Counted from the stretch's first letter, positions 1 through 9,968 are shown. The stretch: DNA of 64,000 nt from Aliagarivorans marinus DSM 23064 (GCF_000429485.1 NZ_KE386907.1:195096-259095), one strand, 5' to 3'. Numbers and translations: made by a program. Notes: generated from the letters alone by a model not told the origin.

Positions 1-76
1 TGGTGGGTCGTGAAGGATTTGAACCTTCGACCAATTGATTAAAAGTCAACTGCTCTACCAACTGAGCTAACGACCC
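1..76 (-). tRNA. tRNA-Lys (anticodon TTT)
   Basis: Read on the minus strand this folds as a complete tRNA: a 7-bp acceptor stem (GGGTCGT with ACGACCC), a D arm with AGCTCAGTTGGTAGAGC, an anticodon loop CTTTTAA giving anticodon TTT (positions 43-41), a T arm with GGTTCAAATCC, and an encoded 3' CCA. The TTT anticodon reads lysine codons. It lies directly downstream of the tol-pal-cpoB genes on the same strand, the place where E. coli and Vibrio carry tRNA-Lys genes. The window begins at the last base of the tRNA, so further tRNAs may follow outside. Confidence 0.97.
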
Positions 77-140
77 ACATTTTATCTTTCAAAGTTGACC
101 CGTTTCAGGCTTGCTGCCTACCCCGTCTCAACGGCGGCCT

Positions 141-168
141 ATGATACGGATTTAGCGTTCGTGTGCAA
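141..168 (-). promoter_or_regulatory. candidate promoter of tRNA-Lys
   Basis: On the minus strand there is TTGCAC (168-163), a 16-base spacer, and TATCAT (146-141), followed by a G/C-rich stretch of the discriminator kind seen at stable RNA promoters. This would start transcription near 134, about 58 bases before the mature tRNA. The assignment is by inspection only; read-through from the tol-pal operon is an alternative. Confidence 0.4.
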
Positions 169-266
169 CTTAATTTTGCATCTTTTTTTCCAAGCGGCGG
201 TTTAATAAACGCATCCGATGAAAAGCCGAACATTTTGCTGAAAATTACAGCTTTTCAAGCGCTTAT

Positions 267-1031
267 TTAACCAAGCTTGGCCAATTCTTTTTCTGCTAAA
301 CCGGCTGCACTGCTTCCCGGATACTCACTCAAAACCCGCTCAAAATACTGCTTGGCTTTTCCTTGATCACTATTGAAAGTGGCAATGGTGCCTAATTTTA
401 GTAAGGACTCTGCTGCTTTGTTAGATTCAGGGAAACGATCGACCACAATTTCGAATTGGGTAGAGGCTTGATCGCGCTGGCCACGGGTAAAGTGTAGCTG
501 GCCCAACCAATAGTGAGCGTTCGAGGCATAGCCTGACTCAGGGTAGCTGCTAATAAACGCTTCAAACGCCGGTATCGCCGCGTCGTAGTCACGCTGCTCC
601 ATCACCAAGGCCACAGCCGCGTCGTAGGCTTCATCTTCATTGGCGCTAGCAACTGGCGCTTGAACTTGAGGCTTTGCGGCAGCGGTATTTAGCTGGGCGA
701 AGCGTCGGTCCAACTCTTGGTAGATTTCGCGCTGGCGCTGCACCATCTGCTGCATTTCGTAATCATTTTGCTCCATCTGGCCCATCAGAACCGCTACGCT
801 ATCGAGCAGCTCATCCAGTTGGTTTTGCATATCCAGCTGAACCTGATTACGCGCGGTTAGCATGCGCTCTAAGCGCTCTACCCGCTGGGTCACCGTCAAA
901 TCACTGGTCACGGCCACACGGGGCGTTTCAGAGGCGTCTGTACCACTGGCATCAACCACCGGAGCGGCGGCTGTGGCGTGGGTAGAAAATAAAGCGGCTA
1001 CCAAGGTAGCCGCAATAGTCTTAATTCTCAT
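267..1031 (-). CDS. cpoB: Cell division coordinator CpoB (YbgF)
   Basis: Periplasmic protein that in E. coli binds TolA and links outer-membrane constriction to peptidoglycan synthesis. Residues 1-22 form a signal peptide ending in THATA-A. A short coiled-coil stretch rich in Gln/Glu follows (about 45-110), then after an Ala/Pro linker three tetratricopeptide-like repeats (about 130-254) with the typical SGYASNAHYWLGQ and SNKAAESLLKLG patterns. I chose the ATG at 1031; a TTG two codons upstream (1037) is also in frame. It is the last gene of the tol-pal operon, 16 bases or so after pal. Length (254 aa) is normal for the family. Confidence 0.93.
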   Translation of the reverse strand: MRIKTIAATLVAALFSTHATAAAPVVDASGTDASETPRVAVTSDLTVTQRVERLERMLTARNQVQLDMQNQLDELLDSVAVLMGQMEQNDYEMQQMVQRQREIYQELDRRFAQLNTAAAKPQVQAPVASANEDEAYDAAVALVMEQRDYDAAIPAFEAFISSYPESGYASNAHYWLGQLHFTRGQRDQASTQFEIVVDRFPESNKAAESLLKLGTIATFNSDQGKAKQYFERVLSEYPGSSAAGLAEKELAKLG

Positions 1032-1052
1032 AGTCAATCGCCTAACACGAGA

Positions 1053-1613
1053 TTAGTAAACGAGAACCGCGCGACGGTTAGCAGCCCAAGCAGCTTCAGT
1101 ATGCGAGCTGTTCACTGGCTTTTCTTGGCCGTAGCTTACGGTTGAGATTTGTGAAGCCAGCACACCTAGGCTTTGCAGGTGACGAGCTACAGCTTTAGCA
1201 CGACGCTCGCCCAAGGCAACGTTGTACTCAGGCGTACCGCGCTCATCGGTGTGACCTTCAATCAGAACGGTTACCGATGGGTTGTCTAGCAGGTATGCAG
1301 CGTGTGCTTCTAGAATTTCAATGAACTCACCGCTAATTTCAGAGCGGTCGAATTCGAAGTAAACCACTTGGCTTTCCTGACGCATAGCTTCAACGCGCTG
1401 GCGTTCTTGCTCTTCTGCAGTCAGGATTGGCGATACACCATCAATCTCAACGTCAGCACCACCTTGTTGCGCGCCTTCGCCTACTTGTTGGCTGCCACCA
1501 GTGCTTTCTTGTGAGCTAACGTCACTGTCGGTTACTGAGTTAGAGCTACATGCCACTAGACCCAGCGCAGCTACACCTAAACATGCTGCTTTCAACAGAT
1601 CTTTTAATTGCAT
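1053..1613 (-). CDS. pal: Peptidoglycan-associated lipoprotein Pal
   Basis: Outer-membrane lipoprotein that holds the outer membrane to peptidoglycan and is the end point of the Tol-Pal machine. The first 22 residues are a lipoprotein signal with lipobox LVAC and Cys at 22, followed by Ser-Ser, which suggests outer-membrane sorting. A Ser/Gly/Gln linker leads to a C-terminal OmpA-like domain with GHTDERGTPEYNVALGERRA, where the conserved Asp and Arg bind meso-diaminopimelate. It follows tolB by 24 bases. 186 aa is slightly longer than E. coli Pal because of the linker. Confidence 0.96.
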   Translation of the reverse strand: MQLKDLLKAACLGVAALGLVACSSNSVTDSDVSSQESTGGSQQVGEGAQQGGADVEIDGVSPILTAEEQERQRVEAMRQESQVVYFEFDRSEISGEFIEILEAHAAYLLDNPSVTVLIEGHTDERGTPEYNVALGERRAKAVARHLQSLGVLASQISTVSYGQEKPVNSSHTEAAWAANRRAVLVY

Positions 1614-1637
1614 TATTATTTTCCTTATTAAGGTTTT

Positions 1638-2984
1638 CTAGTTAAGAAACGGCGACCATGCTGGCGCGCGGACGTTGCCCGCCTTCGCCGGTAGGGTTGC
1701 CTTAAATCGACCATCCATTGATACCAAGGCCAGCACTTGTTTTCCACCGGCTACGGTGGAGTACATGATCATGCTGCCATTGGGCGCAACAGTTGGTGAC
1801 TCATCCAAACGCGTACGCGTTAACACTTGTACATATCCTGTATCGAAGTCCTGGCGCGAGATGCGGAACTCGCCGTTTACGCGGCTTACCATCACCAGCG
1901 CAGAGCCATCGGGTACCACACTGCCGCCTAGGTTCATATCGCCTTCCCAAGTCACACGCTTAATGCGGTTGCTATCGAGGTTTACGCTGTAGATTTGCGG
2001 GTTACCGCCACGCTCTGAAGTAAACAGCAGCTCTTTGCCAGAAGGCATCCAAGTCGGCTCGGTATCAATACGGCGGCCTTTGGTTAGCTGACGAAGCTGC
2101 TTTGTCTCCAGATCCATCACATAGATATCTGGCTGACCACCTTTAGATAATACTAAGGCCAGCGAGTTACCATCCGGTGACCACTGCGGTGCACCATTAA
2201 TCCCCGGGAAGGAGCTGACCAGCTCACGCTGCTGGTTGTAGATATCGTGGATGTAGATCTCGGCTTTACGGTTCTCAAAGCTCACATAAGCTAGCTTACG
2301 GCCATCTGGCGACCATGAAGGCGACATCAGCGGCTCTTGCGAGCGTAACAAGGTGCTTTCATTGTAGCCGTCGTAGTCTGCCACGCGCAGCTGGTAGGGA
2401 TAACTGGCGTTCTCATCGACCACCACATAGGCGATGCGGGTTAAGAACGCACCTCGCTCGCCGGTCAAGGCTTGGTAAACGCGATCCGAAATCAGGTGCC
2501 CCATCTGGCGCATCTGCGGCTCACTAACGGTGCGGAAGCGATCCAATAGCACATGGTCATAGGTCTGAACCAACACGCCATCGCGCAGCTCTTGATTGCC
2601 CGATGCTTGCCCACGCAGGATATCCACCAAGGTGTAGCTGACGGTGTACTGGCCTTCTTGCTCAGCCGCAACCACGCTGCCCACAAGCACCGCCTCAACG
2701 CCTAATGCCGCCCACGCATCGAAGTCTACTTCGCTGTCGTCTTTCGGGGTTTGTGGCATTTGATTGACCGCGATGGGGTTAAACGCGCCGCTGCGACGTA
2801 GGTCGTCGGCAACCACCTTGGAGATGTCTAGAGGCACATCGCCAAAGCCTTGCCAATCAAAGGGGATAACCCCGATGGGACGAGCGCTGTCAACGCCCTC
2901 GGTGATGACAATTTCCAAACTGGCTTGAGCCCCTGCAATACTGCATAGCCACAGGCCAAACGTCAGCATCAGTCTTTTCATCAT
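1638..2984 (-). CDS. tolB: Tol-Pal system periplasmic protein TolB
   Basis: Periplasmic partner of Pal and of the outer-membrane proteins; part of the Tol-Pal envelope constriction machine. A signal peptide covers about residues 1-21 (ends AGAQA). The N-terminal alpha/beta domain follows, then a six-bladed propeller seen as repeated WSPDG motifs ([38 protein letters not shown]). Length 448 aa is normal. It lies 5 bases after tolA, so translation is probably coupled. Two adjacent ATG codons are possible starts. Confidence 0.97.
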   Translation of the reverse strand: MMKRLMLTFGLWLCSIAGAQASLEIVITEGVDSARPIGVIPFDWQGFGDVPLDISKVVADDLRRSGAFNPIAVNQMPQTPKDDSEVDFDAWAALGVEAVLVGSVVAAEQEGQYTVSYTLVDILRGQASGNQELRDGVLVQTYDHVLLDRFRTVSEPQMRQMGHLISDRVYQALTGERGAFLTRIAYVVVDENASYPYQLRVADYDGYNESTLLRSQEPLMSPSWSPDGRKLAYVSFENRKAEIYIHDIYNQQRELVSSFPGINGAPQWSPDGNSLALVLSKGGQPDIYVMDLETKQLRQLTKGRRIDTEPTWMPSGKELLFTSERGGNPQIYSVNLDSNRIKRVTWEGDMNLGGSVVPDGSALVMVSRVNGEFRISRQDFDTGYVQVLTRTRLDESPTVAPNGSMIMYSTVAGGKQVLALVSMDGRFKATLPAKAGNVRAPAWSPFLN

Positions 2985-2989
2985 TCCTA

Positions 2990-4006
2990 TTATTCCGGTC
3001 TTAAGATAAGCGTAATATTTCGCATTTGCGCAAACACTTCTGGGTCGTCCGACACTGGTAAACTGTTAACACTGTTTACCGCCCTGACGGCAGATTCACA
3101 AACGCGTCTGTCCCCTACTCCCTGGTCCACGGAAATCACGAACCCGGATGGCGCGAGCCGCAGCTCGAGCTTACATTCTTTGCCTTGCATACTGTTGTCG
3201 GTGCGCCAGTTGCGCTGGATGGCCGACAAAATCAAAGCCCGATATCGTTCAACCTCAGAGAGCACTCGGCGCTGCTGGCGAGCGCTGTTCTCTGCGGCCA
3301 TTTCTTGCTGCATCTGCTGCTCAAAGGCCGCTTCCTGCTGAGCGATTTGTTCTTGGCGAACCCGCTCGGCCTCGGCGGCAGCGGCTCGCTCGGCGGCCTC
3401 TTTAGCAGCCTGCTCTTTGGCGATGCGTTCCTCTTCAGCCTTACGGGCAGCTTCTTCCGCCTGGCGCTGTTCTTCTAGCTTGCGCTGGCGAACCTCTTCA
3501 GCCTTCTGGGCTTCCGCTTCGGCGATGCGTTTTTGCTCTTCCTGCTTCTTGCGTTCAGCTTCAGCGATACGGCGCTGCTCTTCTTGTAGCTTGCGCTCGG
3601 CTTCAGCTTGCTTTGCACGCTCTTCTTCAAGGCGCTGCTTTTCGCGAGCCCGGCGCGCTTGCTCTTCGGCGCGCGCTTGTTCTTGTTCTTGTTGACGTTT
3701 TTTCAGTTCCAGCTCACGGATGCGCTTCTCTTCTTCGATGCGCTGACGGCGCGCAAGTTCCGCTTCTCGTTCAGCTTTTTCGATGCGCGCCTGTTCCGCC
3801 TGCTGTTTTTGCTGCTGCTGTTGCCTCAGTTGCTCAACATGGGCATCAATCTGTGACTGCTGAACAGCCACCGCATTAATGACCGGCGCACTGGGCTTAG
3901 GCTTCATTTTTACCCGCTCAATATTTACCGACCACAGTAACACGCCGAGGACAACACAGTGCAACACGGTGGAAAGAAATAATGAAGTACCAAACTTAAA
4001 CTTCAA
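2990..4006 (-). CDS. tolA: Tol-Pal system inner-membrane protein TolA
   Basis: Inner-membrane protein that spans the periplasm and transmits proton-motive-force energy from TolQR to Pal/TolB. One transmembrane helix near residues 8-28 is followed by a very long Lys/Glu/Ala/Arg/Gln-rich helical domain (about 50-245) with many repeats of the type [14 protein letters not shown], and a compact C-terminal domain (about 250-338) with the two conserved Cys residues of TolA-III ([15 protein letters not shown]). The repetitive domain makes the opposite strand open for long stretches, which is why spurious antisense reading frames occur here. Confidence 0.95.
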   Translation of the reverse strand: MKFKFGTSLFLSTVLHCVVLGVLLWSVNIERVKMKPKPSAPVINAVAVQQSQIDAHVEQLRQQQQQKQQAEQARIEKAEREAELARRQRIEEEKRIRELELKKRQQEQEQARAEEQARRAREKQRLEEERAKQAEAERKLQEEQRRIAEAERKKQEEQKRIAEAEAQKAEEVRQRKLEEQRQAEEAARKAEEERIAKEQAAKEAAERAAAAEAERVRQEQIAQQEAAFEQQMQQEMAAENSARQQRRVLSEVERYRALILSAIQRNWRTDNSMQGKECKLELRLAPSGFVISVDQGVGDRRVCESAVRAVNSVNSLPVSDDPEVFAQMRNITLILRPE

Positions 4007-4019
4007 GGCTACCCTGCTT

Positions 4020-4454
4020 CTAGTTCTCTGGTTGAGTCATCAAACCCACTGAGGGCACACCTGCTTCTTGCAACAGCACCATCAGATTAATTACTTGCTC
4101 GTAACGAACGTTCTTATCGCCACGCACCACCACCGGCGCATCCGGATTAAGTTGCAGATGGGCGATCACCAACGCCTGGATATCATCGGCCGATAAGATC
4201 TGCGAATCATCGTTATCGCCACCAGTGTCGAGGTAGTAAAGGCCATTTTCGTCCACAGAGGCGACCAGTGGCGCGTTGCTCTCTTCTGGCAGGGGCTCGG
4301 CACTGCCCTGCGGCAGATCAACTTTCACCCCTTGGGTGATCAGCGGTGCGGTCACCATAAAGATCACCAACAGCACGAACAATACATCCACGTAAGGCAC
4401 GATGTTGATGGTGGCTTCGGTTCTGCGACGGGTACGGCGATATTGGTTCATCAC
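4020..4454 (-). CDS. tolR: Tol-Pal system protein TolR
   Basis: Inner-membrane component of the TolQR proton channel. One transmembrane helix (about 20-38, IVPYVDVLFVLLVIFMVTAPL) contains the conserved Asp of the ExbD/TolR family (VDVLFVLL), the proton-carrying residue. The periplasmic domain ends with the family pattern VVVRGDKNVRYEQVINLM. It follows tolQ by 6 bases and precedes tolA by 13. 144 aa is the usual length. Confidence 0.96.
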   Translation of the reverse strand: MMNQYRRTRRRTEATINIVPYVDVLFVLLVIFMVTAPLITQGVKVDLPQGSAEPLPEESNAPLVASVDENGLYYLDTGGDNDDSQILSADDIQALVIAHLQLNPDAPVVVRGDKNVRYEQVINLMVLLQEAGVPSVGLMTQPEN

Positions 4455-4460
4455 AAGCCC

Positions 4461-5132
4461 CTAGTTGCCCGACGCATGCGCCTGACGATGCAAGATGCCC
4501 GAGAACTCGTCCATAAAGTTAACGTAGTCGTTCTCAAGCTTGGCCACTGCTGCAGTAAAGCGGTTGTACGCGGTTACAGCTGGGATAGCGACAAACAGGC
4601 CCACAGCGGTCACGATCAGCGATTCCGCCATACCCGGCGCCACCATCGCCAGCGTTGCTTGCTGTACTTCCCCCAGCGCAACGAAGGCGTTCATAACCCC
4701 CCACACGGTGCCGAACAGACCAATGTAAGGACTGATCATGCCCATGCTGCCCAGTGTAGGTAGGTGGTTTTCCAGGGACTCAACCTCGCGCGACACGGAA
4801 ACGCGCATGCTGCGGTAGCTGCCTTCCAGCACCGCATCGACACTCTTGGTGCCGCTTTTGTGCAGGCGGATATACTCGCGGAAGCCAGAATGGAAAATCT
4901 GCTCCATGCCCTGCAACTGATCTGAGCGGGCGTTCGCTTCTTGGTAGAGTTTATTGAGATCAACACCGGACCAAAAACGCTCTTCAAAACGTTTCACCGA
5001 ACCCTTGGCGTTTTTGTAGGTTTTAATGCGGTTGATGATCATGGCCCACGAGGCCACTGACATGGCAAGCAGCGCCAGCATAATCACTTTGACCAATGGA
5101 CTGGCGAGCCAGAAAAGCCCAAGGATCGACAT
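4461..5132 (-). CDS. tolQ: Tol-Pal system protein TolQ
   Basis: Inner-membrane MotA/TolQ/ExbB-type subunit that forms the proton channel with TolR. Three transmembrane helices are visible: about 8-30, 125-150 and 160-185 (LIVTAVGLFVAIPAVTAYN), with the conserved GLFGTVWGVM motif. The reading frame is open further upstream to 5180, but MSILGLF at 5132 is the better start: it matches the usual N-terminus, gives 223 aa, and starts just one base after the ybgC stop. Confidence 0.95.
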   Translation of the reverse strand: MSILGLFWLASPLVKVIMLALLAMSVASWAMIINRIKTYKNAKGSVKRFEERFWSGVDLNKLYQEANARSDQLQGMEQIFHSGFREYIRLHKSGTKSVDAVLEGSYRSMRVSVSREVESLENHLPTLGSMGMISPYIGLFGTVWGVMNAFVALGEVQQATLAMVAPGMAESLIVTAVGLFVAIPAVTAYNRFTAAVAKLENDYVNFMDEFSGILHRQAHASGN

Positions 5133-5133
5133 A

Positions 5134-5532
5134 TTAGCGTGCACGGATGAATTCCTCTTTAATTTCAGCCGGTAAAGCACAAGCTTTCATGGCAGATAGC
5201 GCAACACTGGCAACCGTTACAGTCGCTTCGGCAATCAGTTGTTGCTGAGAGTTGAAAATGGCTTGGGAAAAGCGCACTGATGCGCGCTTTACTTCAGAAA
5301 CTTCGGTGGTGACTTGCAGCAAGTCATTAAACAGGGCGGGACGTCGGTATTGCACCGCGAGATCGCGGACAACAAAGCACAGATCATCTTCCATCAGACG
5401 ATCCTGGTCATAGCCGCGCTCACGCAACCACTCGGTGCGCGCGCGCTCAAAATATTTGATGTGGTTGGCGTGGTAGACCACACCACCAGCGTCGGTATCT
5501 TCGTAATAGACTCGAACGGCTAAACTAGACAT
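5134..5532 (-). CDS. ybgC: Acyl-CoA thioesterase YbgC
   Basis: Cytoplasmic hot-dog-fold thioesterase of the 4-hydroxybenzoyl-CoA thioesterase family, usually first in the tol-pal operon; E. coli YbgC acts on acyl-CoA or acyl-ACP. The signature VYYEDTDAGGVVYHANHIKYFERARTE is complete in meaning: the catalytic Asp lies in EDTDAGG and is followed by the conserved His of YHANY/H type. 132 aa is normal. The operon promoter should lie in 5533-5700. Confidence 0.95.
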   Translation of the reverse strand: MSSLAVRVYYEDTDAGGVVYHANHIKYFERARTEWLRERGYDQDRLMEDDLCFVVRDLAVQYRRPALFNDLLQVTTEVSEVKRASVRFSQAIFNSQQQLIAEATVTVASVALSAMKACALPAEIKEEFIRAR

Positions 5533-5704
5533 TGACTATCTCGTTAACTTGCAGCGCAAACTACTATACACAGCGCAGTCCTACAGGTTAAGAAGCAAGG
5601 CCAACATTTTGAGCTGCATCGTCCAATTCCAGTGTTAACTGCCTAAATTATGACTAATTTGTCTTAATAGGCGGCTAATCAAGCACTTCTGCAGCTCCGA
5701 AAAG

Positions 5705-6709
5705 TTACTTTTTGCGATCTAAACCAAGGTGTAGATAGGCACGGTCTGAGGCGATGCGCCCGCGTGGCGTGCGTTGAATGTAGCCTTGCTGGATCAAGAA
5801 AGGCTCAAGCACATCCTCGATGGTTTCCTTGTCTTCACCGATGGCAGCGGCCAGGTTATCCAAGCCCACCGGCCCACCGCCAAACTTGTCGATAATCGCC
5901 TCGAGCAGTTTACGGTCCATGTAATCAAAGCCAGCGCTGTCGACGTTCAGCAGTTCCAAGGACTGTGCGGCGATCTGCTGGTCGATCTTGCCTTCATGTT
6001 TTACCTCGGCAAAATCACGTACCCGACGTAGCAAGCGGTTGGCAATCCGTGGCGTGCCTCGCGAGCGTCTGGCCACCTCAAACGCGCCCTCTTGGTCCAG
6101 GCCGACGTTCAGGTAATGAGCACTGCGACTGACGATAGTGGCAAGATCTTCAGTGCGGTAGTACTCGAGCCGCTGCACAATACCGAAACGGTCGCGTAGC
6201 GGCGAGGTAAGCATGCCAGCGCGTGTGGTTGCGCCAATCAAAGTAAACGGCGGTAAGTCCAACTTGATTGAGCGGGCAGCAGGCCCCTCGCCAATCATGA
6301 TATCCAGCTGATAGTCTTCCATTGCCGGATAAAGCACCTCTTCGACCACCGCGCTAAGGCGATGGATTTCATCGATAAACAACACATCGCCCGGCTCTAA
6401 GTTGGTAAGAAGCGCGGCTAGATCGCCGGCTTTTTCCAAAACCGGCCCGGAGGTGGTCTTGATATTCACGCCCAACTCGTTGGCGATGATGTTAGCCAAG
6501 GTGGTTTTACCCAGACCAGGTGGCCCGAATACCAACAAGTGGTCGAGGGCATCGTCACGGCGCTTGGCCGCTTCGATAAAGATTTCTAGCTGCTCCACCA
6601 CCACCGGCTGACCGGTGTAATCGGCCAAGCGCTTGGGGCGGATCGCGCGATCAACGGTTTCTTCTTCGTTAATGGCGCTGGCACTGATGATACGATCGGC
6701 TTCAATCAT
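5705..6709 (-). CDS. ruvB: Holliday junction branch migration helicase RuvB
   Basis: Hexameric AAA+ motor that, with RuvA, moves Holliday junctions during recombination repair. Walker A is GPPGLGKTT (about 62-70), Walker B with DEIH at 113-116, sensor I/ATTRAG at about 175-180, and arginine finger region SPLRDRFG. The C-terminal winged helix ends with [16 protein letters not shown]. 334 aa is normal. It follows ruvA by 9 bases and precedes ybgC on the same strand, as in Vibrio and Pseudomonas. Confidence 0.97.
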   Translation of the reverse strand: MIEADRIISASAINEEETVDRAIRPKRLADYTGQPVVVEQLEIFIEAAKRRDDALDHLLVFGPPGLGKTTLANIIANELGVNIKTTSGPVLEKAGDLAALLTNLEPGDVLFIDEIHRLSAVVEEVLYPAMEDYQLDIMIGEGPAARSIKLDLPPFTLIGATTRAGMLTSPLRDRFGIVQRLEYYRTEDLATIVSRSAHYLNVGLDQEGAFEVARRSRGTPRIANRLLRRVRDFAEVKHEGKIDQQIAAQSLELLNVDSAGFDYMDRKLLEAIIDKFGGGPVGLDNLAAAIGEDKETIEDVLEPFLIQQGYIQRTPRGRIASDRAYLHLGLDRKK

Positions 6710-6718
6710 GTGCTTTCC

Positions 6719-7339
6719 TTACAACGCGGCCTTAAGCGCATCGCGGATCAACTCTTCACTGGACATGCCTTCACGATAACAGGCTTTCACCAGCTTGTCG
6801 GCCTGAGCCGACTTGTAGCCGAGGCTCTCCAGTGCCGCCAGCGCTTCGGCTCTGGCATCCGCATTAACCGGGAACGACAGGTCACCGTTGACCGCCATAC
6901 TGTCGGCAATTGGCGTAGCCGGTAGTTCCGCCACCAGATTCTTCAGGCGGTCCTTCATCTCAACCAGTAAACGCTCTGCAGTCTTTTTACCAATACCCGG
7001 CACCTTCACCAAGGAGCTAACATCGTCGTATTGCACCGCATGGATAAACTGTTCGCTGGTAAGCCCAGAGAGAATGGCCAAGGCCACCTTTGGACCTACT
7101 CCGTTGACCTTAATCAGCTCACGAAACAGGGTTCTGGACTGGTGATCGTTAAAACCGTATAGCAGCTGAGCATCTTCGCGAACGATAAAATGGGTCAGTA
7201 GCTTAACTGGTTGCTCTAGCTCCGGTAGTTGATAAAAGCAGTTCATCGGTAGCTGAACTTCATAGCCCAAGCCATTTACATCGATGACCACAAACGGTGG
7301 GGCCTTTTCAATCAGTGTTCCAGATAGTTGCGCGATCAC
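6719..7339 (-). CDS. ruvA: Holliday junction DNA-binding protein RuvA
   Basis: Tetrameric protein that grips Holliday junctions and recruits RuvB. The N-terminal OB fold begins [12 protein letters not shown], a double helix-hairpin-helix occupies about 70-130 ([15 protein letters not shown] and [20 protein letters not shown]), and the flexible linker is followed by the small RuvB-binding domain III. An ATG at 7381 would add 14 residues, but the GTG at 7339 gives the family N-terminus and 206 aa, close to the 203 aa of E. coli. No ruvC precedes it, which is unusual. Confidence 0.94.
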   Translation of the reverse strand: MIAQLSGTLIEKAPPFVVIDVNGLGYEVQLPMNCFYQLPELEQPVKLLTHFIVREDAQLLYGFNDHQSRTLFRELIKVNGVGPKVALAILSGLTSEQFIHAVQYDDVSSLVKVPGIGKKTAERLLVEMKDRLKNLVAELPATPIADSMAVNGDLSFPVNADARAEALAALESLGYKSAQADKLVKACYREGMSSEELIRDALKAAL

Positions 7340-7592
7340 GGAAAGGTCTCTTACTGTAAAAATCTGCAGTAAGCTTAACAAACCACCTGGATATTTATCC
7401 AGTTATTTTGTTCAGGCGCTCTGAGGTAGCTCACTCAATCTGCGACATTCAGCTAAACAAAGCCCTTTACAAAGCTATGGACTTTCAAGGACTTGTTCGC
7501 GCATCATAGCCCTATCACCCAATAGCAGTGGGCTCACTCAGCGCTATTGGTGCTTTCTCAGTTCTAACTCATCACATGCAACAGGAAATCCC

Positions 7593-8528
7593 ATGGCAGA
7601 GCGAAAGCCAGTAATCGGACTTGCACTAGGCAGCGGCGCCGCCCGCGGCTGGGCACACCTCGGTGTCATCAGAGAACTCGAAGAGATGGGCATTCGACCC
7701 AGCGTGATCGCCGGCTGCTCAATCGGCTCGTTGGTTGGCGCAGCTTACGCCGGCGGTCAACTCGATACACTCGAGAAATGGGCCTTGGGACTGTCGAGTT
7801 GGGACGTGTTCAACTTAATGGATTTTTCTCTGCACAAGGGCGGGCTGGTCACCGGCGACAAAGTATTTGACGCCGCAGAGCAGCAGCTCGGCTCCTCTAA
7901 CATCGAAGACCTCCCCCATCGTTTCGCCTGTGTTGCCACCGATCTCGAGACTGGTCGCGAGATCTGGCTACAGCAAGGTAAGGTGCGCGACGCGGTGCGC
8001 GCGTCTTGCGCCATGCCCGGCCTGATGGCCCCATTCCAACGCAATGGCCAGTGGCTGGTCGATGGCGCGGTGGTTAACCCCGTGCCGGTCGCGCTCTGTC
8101 GCGCCTTGGGGGCGGAGCTGGTGATTGCGGTTAACTTGAATAGCTATCATCGCAGTGAGTCATTGTTGCGCTCGGAGAACGGCGGTCTGGTACAGCCCAG
8201 TACGCCAGATGATCCAGACAACGGCTTTTGGCGCCTGCTCGGTGGTGGCAAAGACTTTATCAACTCGATGCTCACCAAGGTTAACCTCAACAACGATGCG
8301 CGCTCGCCCGGCATGGTGGGTGTGATGTCGGCGTCTATCGATATTATGCAAGAGCGTTTGGCGCGTGCACGTATGGCGGGCGATCCACCGGAAGTGCTGT
8401 TGAATCCTAAACTGGGAGAGATTGGTGTGATGGACTTTCATCGCGCCGAAGAGGCGATGGCCGAAGGGCGGCGGGTTGCGAAGGTAATGCGCCCGGCCAT
8501 TTTCGAAGAGCTGCAGCTTTTGAGCTAG
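7593..8528 (+). CDS. rssA: Patatin-like phospholipase family protein RssA
   Basis: Cytoplasmic serine acyl-hydrolase of the patatin/NTE family. The oxyanion-hole motif GSGAARG is at 13-19, the nucleophile elbow GCSIG at 41-45 with Ser43, and the catalytic Asp in VDGAVVNP near residue 155. Length (311 aa) fits RssA, which in enterics is next to the RpoS adaptor rssB; no rssB is next to it here. It is divergent from ruvA. Ribosome site AGGAAA lies 6 bases before ATG. Substrate unknown. Confidence 0.85.
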   Translation: MAERKPVIGLALGSGAARGWAHLGVIRELEEMGIRPSVIAGCSIGSLVGAAYAGGQLDTLEKWALGLSSWDVFNLMDFSLHKGGLVTGDKVFDAAEQQLGSSNIEDLPHRFACVATDLETGREIWLQQGKVRDAVRASCAMPGLMAPFQRNGQWLVDGAVVNPVPVALCRALGAELVIAVNLNSYHRSESLLRSENGGLVQPSTPDDPDNGFWRLLGGGKDFINSMLTKVNLNNDARSPGMVGVMSASIDIMQERLARARMAGDPPEVLLNPKLGEIGVMDFHRAEEAMAEGRRVAKVMRPAIFEELQLLS

Positions 8529-8570
8529 TCGCCTATTAACCGTTGCGAGTTTGCTAAACGGGAGGTTGTA

Positions 8571-8729
8571 CTAGCGGCCTCCCTCACGGCGACGCACATA
8601 CTGGACCAGTAAGACCGCCACCGACACAAAGCCCACCAGCTCAAACAGCGCCTTGCTTAATCCTGAACTACTGGCGGCAGCGAACAAGCTAACAATCACC
8701 AGCAACACTAAAACTACTCTACCCAGCAT
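8571..8729 (-). CDS. Small membrane protein, unknown
   Basis: I do not recognise this protein. The ATG at 8729 is chosen because a near-perfect ribosome site AAGGAGG ends 4 bases before it; an upstream in-frame ATG at 8759 has none. The 52-residue product has one or two hydrophobic helices (VVLVLLVIVSLFAAAS and ELVGFVSVAVLLVQYV) and a basic C-terminus (RRREGGR), which by the positive-inside rule would face the cytoplasm. It is convergent with rssA. Confidence 0.6.
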   Translation of the reverse strand: MLGRVVLVLLVIVSLFAAASSSGLSKALFELVGFVSVAVLLVQYVRRREGGR

Positions 8730-9085
8730 AGGTCCTCCTTGAGTGACCATGCTAAGCATCTGAGCGCGCGCTGAGAAATGCGTATCCGCTATAAGCTATA
8801 ACCGCACAACGGCCTATCTAGAACTAGCGCCCTCTCACTGCATGACCTTGCCCCGCAAAACAGGTAATCGCTCTATCTTCAGTTTTTTCTAAGGGCTTTT
8901 TCGTGGCAATCACCCGACTCGCGGGTGACCATACTCGGGCAGGTGCGACAAAGTGAGTGCGGATCGGCGGTGATGGCGTGACCATAATGACGCTCCAATG
9001 CAGTTGGGTTTGTCAATAGTTAGACGCAGCGAAGGTAACGATAGTTCTTCGTTCCCTAAACCAGATACCCAAAGCGTGCACTTGC
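8730..9085. other. intergenic region, no gene seen
   Basis: About 350 bases between the small membrane protein and the lipase gene. It should hold the promoter of the small membrane protein (minus strand). I see a 7-bp inverted repeat TCACCCG / CGGGTGA at 8910-8928 with a 5-base loop but no T-run on either side, and nothing else I can assign. Confidence 0.4.
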
Positions 9086-9877
9086 TCAATGTTCGTCAAA
9101 TAAGTCTTTGTTGCGAATATACTTGCGCATGAAGTGATAGCTGATGGGCATCATCAACCAACTGAGCAGCGATTTACTAAAGCGGAATACCGCGGAGGTA
9201 TTCTCGTAGATCTTCTCGTTGTGTAGCCACAGCATTCGGCCAACGTGCCAATACACCATCGGCAGCGGCGGAAGAAAACTCACCACATCGAGGTCACACA
9301 CCACCCGATAGGTTCGCCGATGCAAGCAATAACCACGCTTAAAGCTCCAAAGCCCACAACTGGGCTGGCCAAAGGTGACCACCCGTTTAATACAGCCATG
9401 CCAACGGCGCTCAAGGCGATCGGCCAACAGTACCGACATTGCTCCGCCCGAAGAGTGGCCGGTTAGACTGACCCGCTTGCCCTGCTCCACCAGTGGCGTG
9501 AGGGTATCAATAATCTCTTGCTCGACGGTTTTGATGGTGTCAACGCGATCAGGCGGGCAGCTAATTTGGCTTAGCAATCTCTGATAGCCAGCGTGAATCT
9601 TGTACTTCACTTCGCCTTGTTGGTAGGTCACTGGCACGAAGTAGAGGTTGGTCAGCCAGTCAGAGAGCGATAAAGAGCCGCGAAACACCACGATCACTTC
9701 TTCTTTGTGCGCTTGCCAAAACACGCGCACCGTAGGCCTTCCCCAGCGGTCAAAGATCTCGCGAATACCAAATTCGCTTAACGGGTACTGTTCGATGTCG
9801 TTATTTGGGTAGGCCAACCGACATAGGATGGCATAGCGCTCGTACTGATATCGCTTCAGCTTTTTTAACTTTGCCAC
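9086..9877 (-). CDS. Class 3 (Lipase_3) family lipase/esterase
   Basis: Alpha/beta hydrolase of the fungal-type class 3 lipase family. The family block FRGSLSLSDWLTNL is at about 65-79, the nucleophile elbow GHSSG at 140-144 (Ser142), a likely catalytic Asp in DLDVVSFLPP (195 or 197) and a likely His at 211 (YWHVG). There is no signal peptide, so the 263-aa protein is probably cytoplasmic or exported without a Sec signal. It stands alone; the next gene on the strand starts over 90 bases upstream. Substrate unknown. Confidence 0.8.
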   Translation of the reverse strand: MAKLKKLKRYQYERYAILCRLAYPNNDIEQYPLSEFGIREIFDRWGRPTVRVFWQAHKEEVIVVFRGSLSLSDWLTNLYFVPVTYQQGEVKYKIHAGYQRLLSQISCPPDRVDTIKTVEQEIIDTLTPLVEQGKRVSLTGHSSGGAMSVLLADRLERRWHGCIKRVVTFGQPSCGLWSFKRGYCLHRRTYRVVCDLDVVSFLPPLPMVYWHVGRMLWLHNEKIYENTSAVFRFSKSLLSWLMMPISYHFMRKYIRNKDLFDEH

Positions 9878-9968
9878 GGTCTCGATTTGTCACGCAGAAC
9901 TGGCACCGAGCTAATCAAACTTTGGTGACAGTAGTGTGACATTTTCGCGACAAGCGGCGCTTCACTAA

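Noticed and set aside
3148-3879. Several plus-strand open frames opposite tolA
   Set aside because: They mirror the repetitive Lys/Glu/Ala/Gln codons of TolA; no ribosome sites and no family resemblance.
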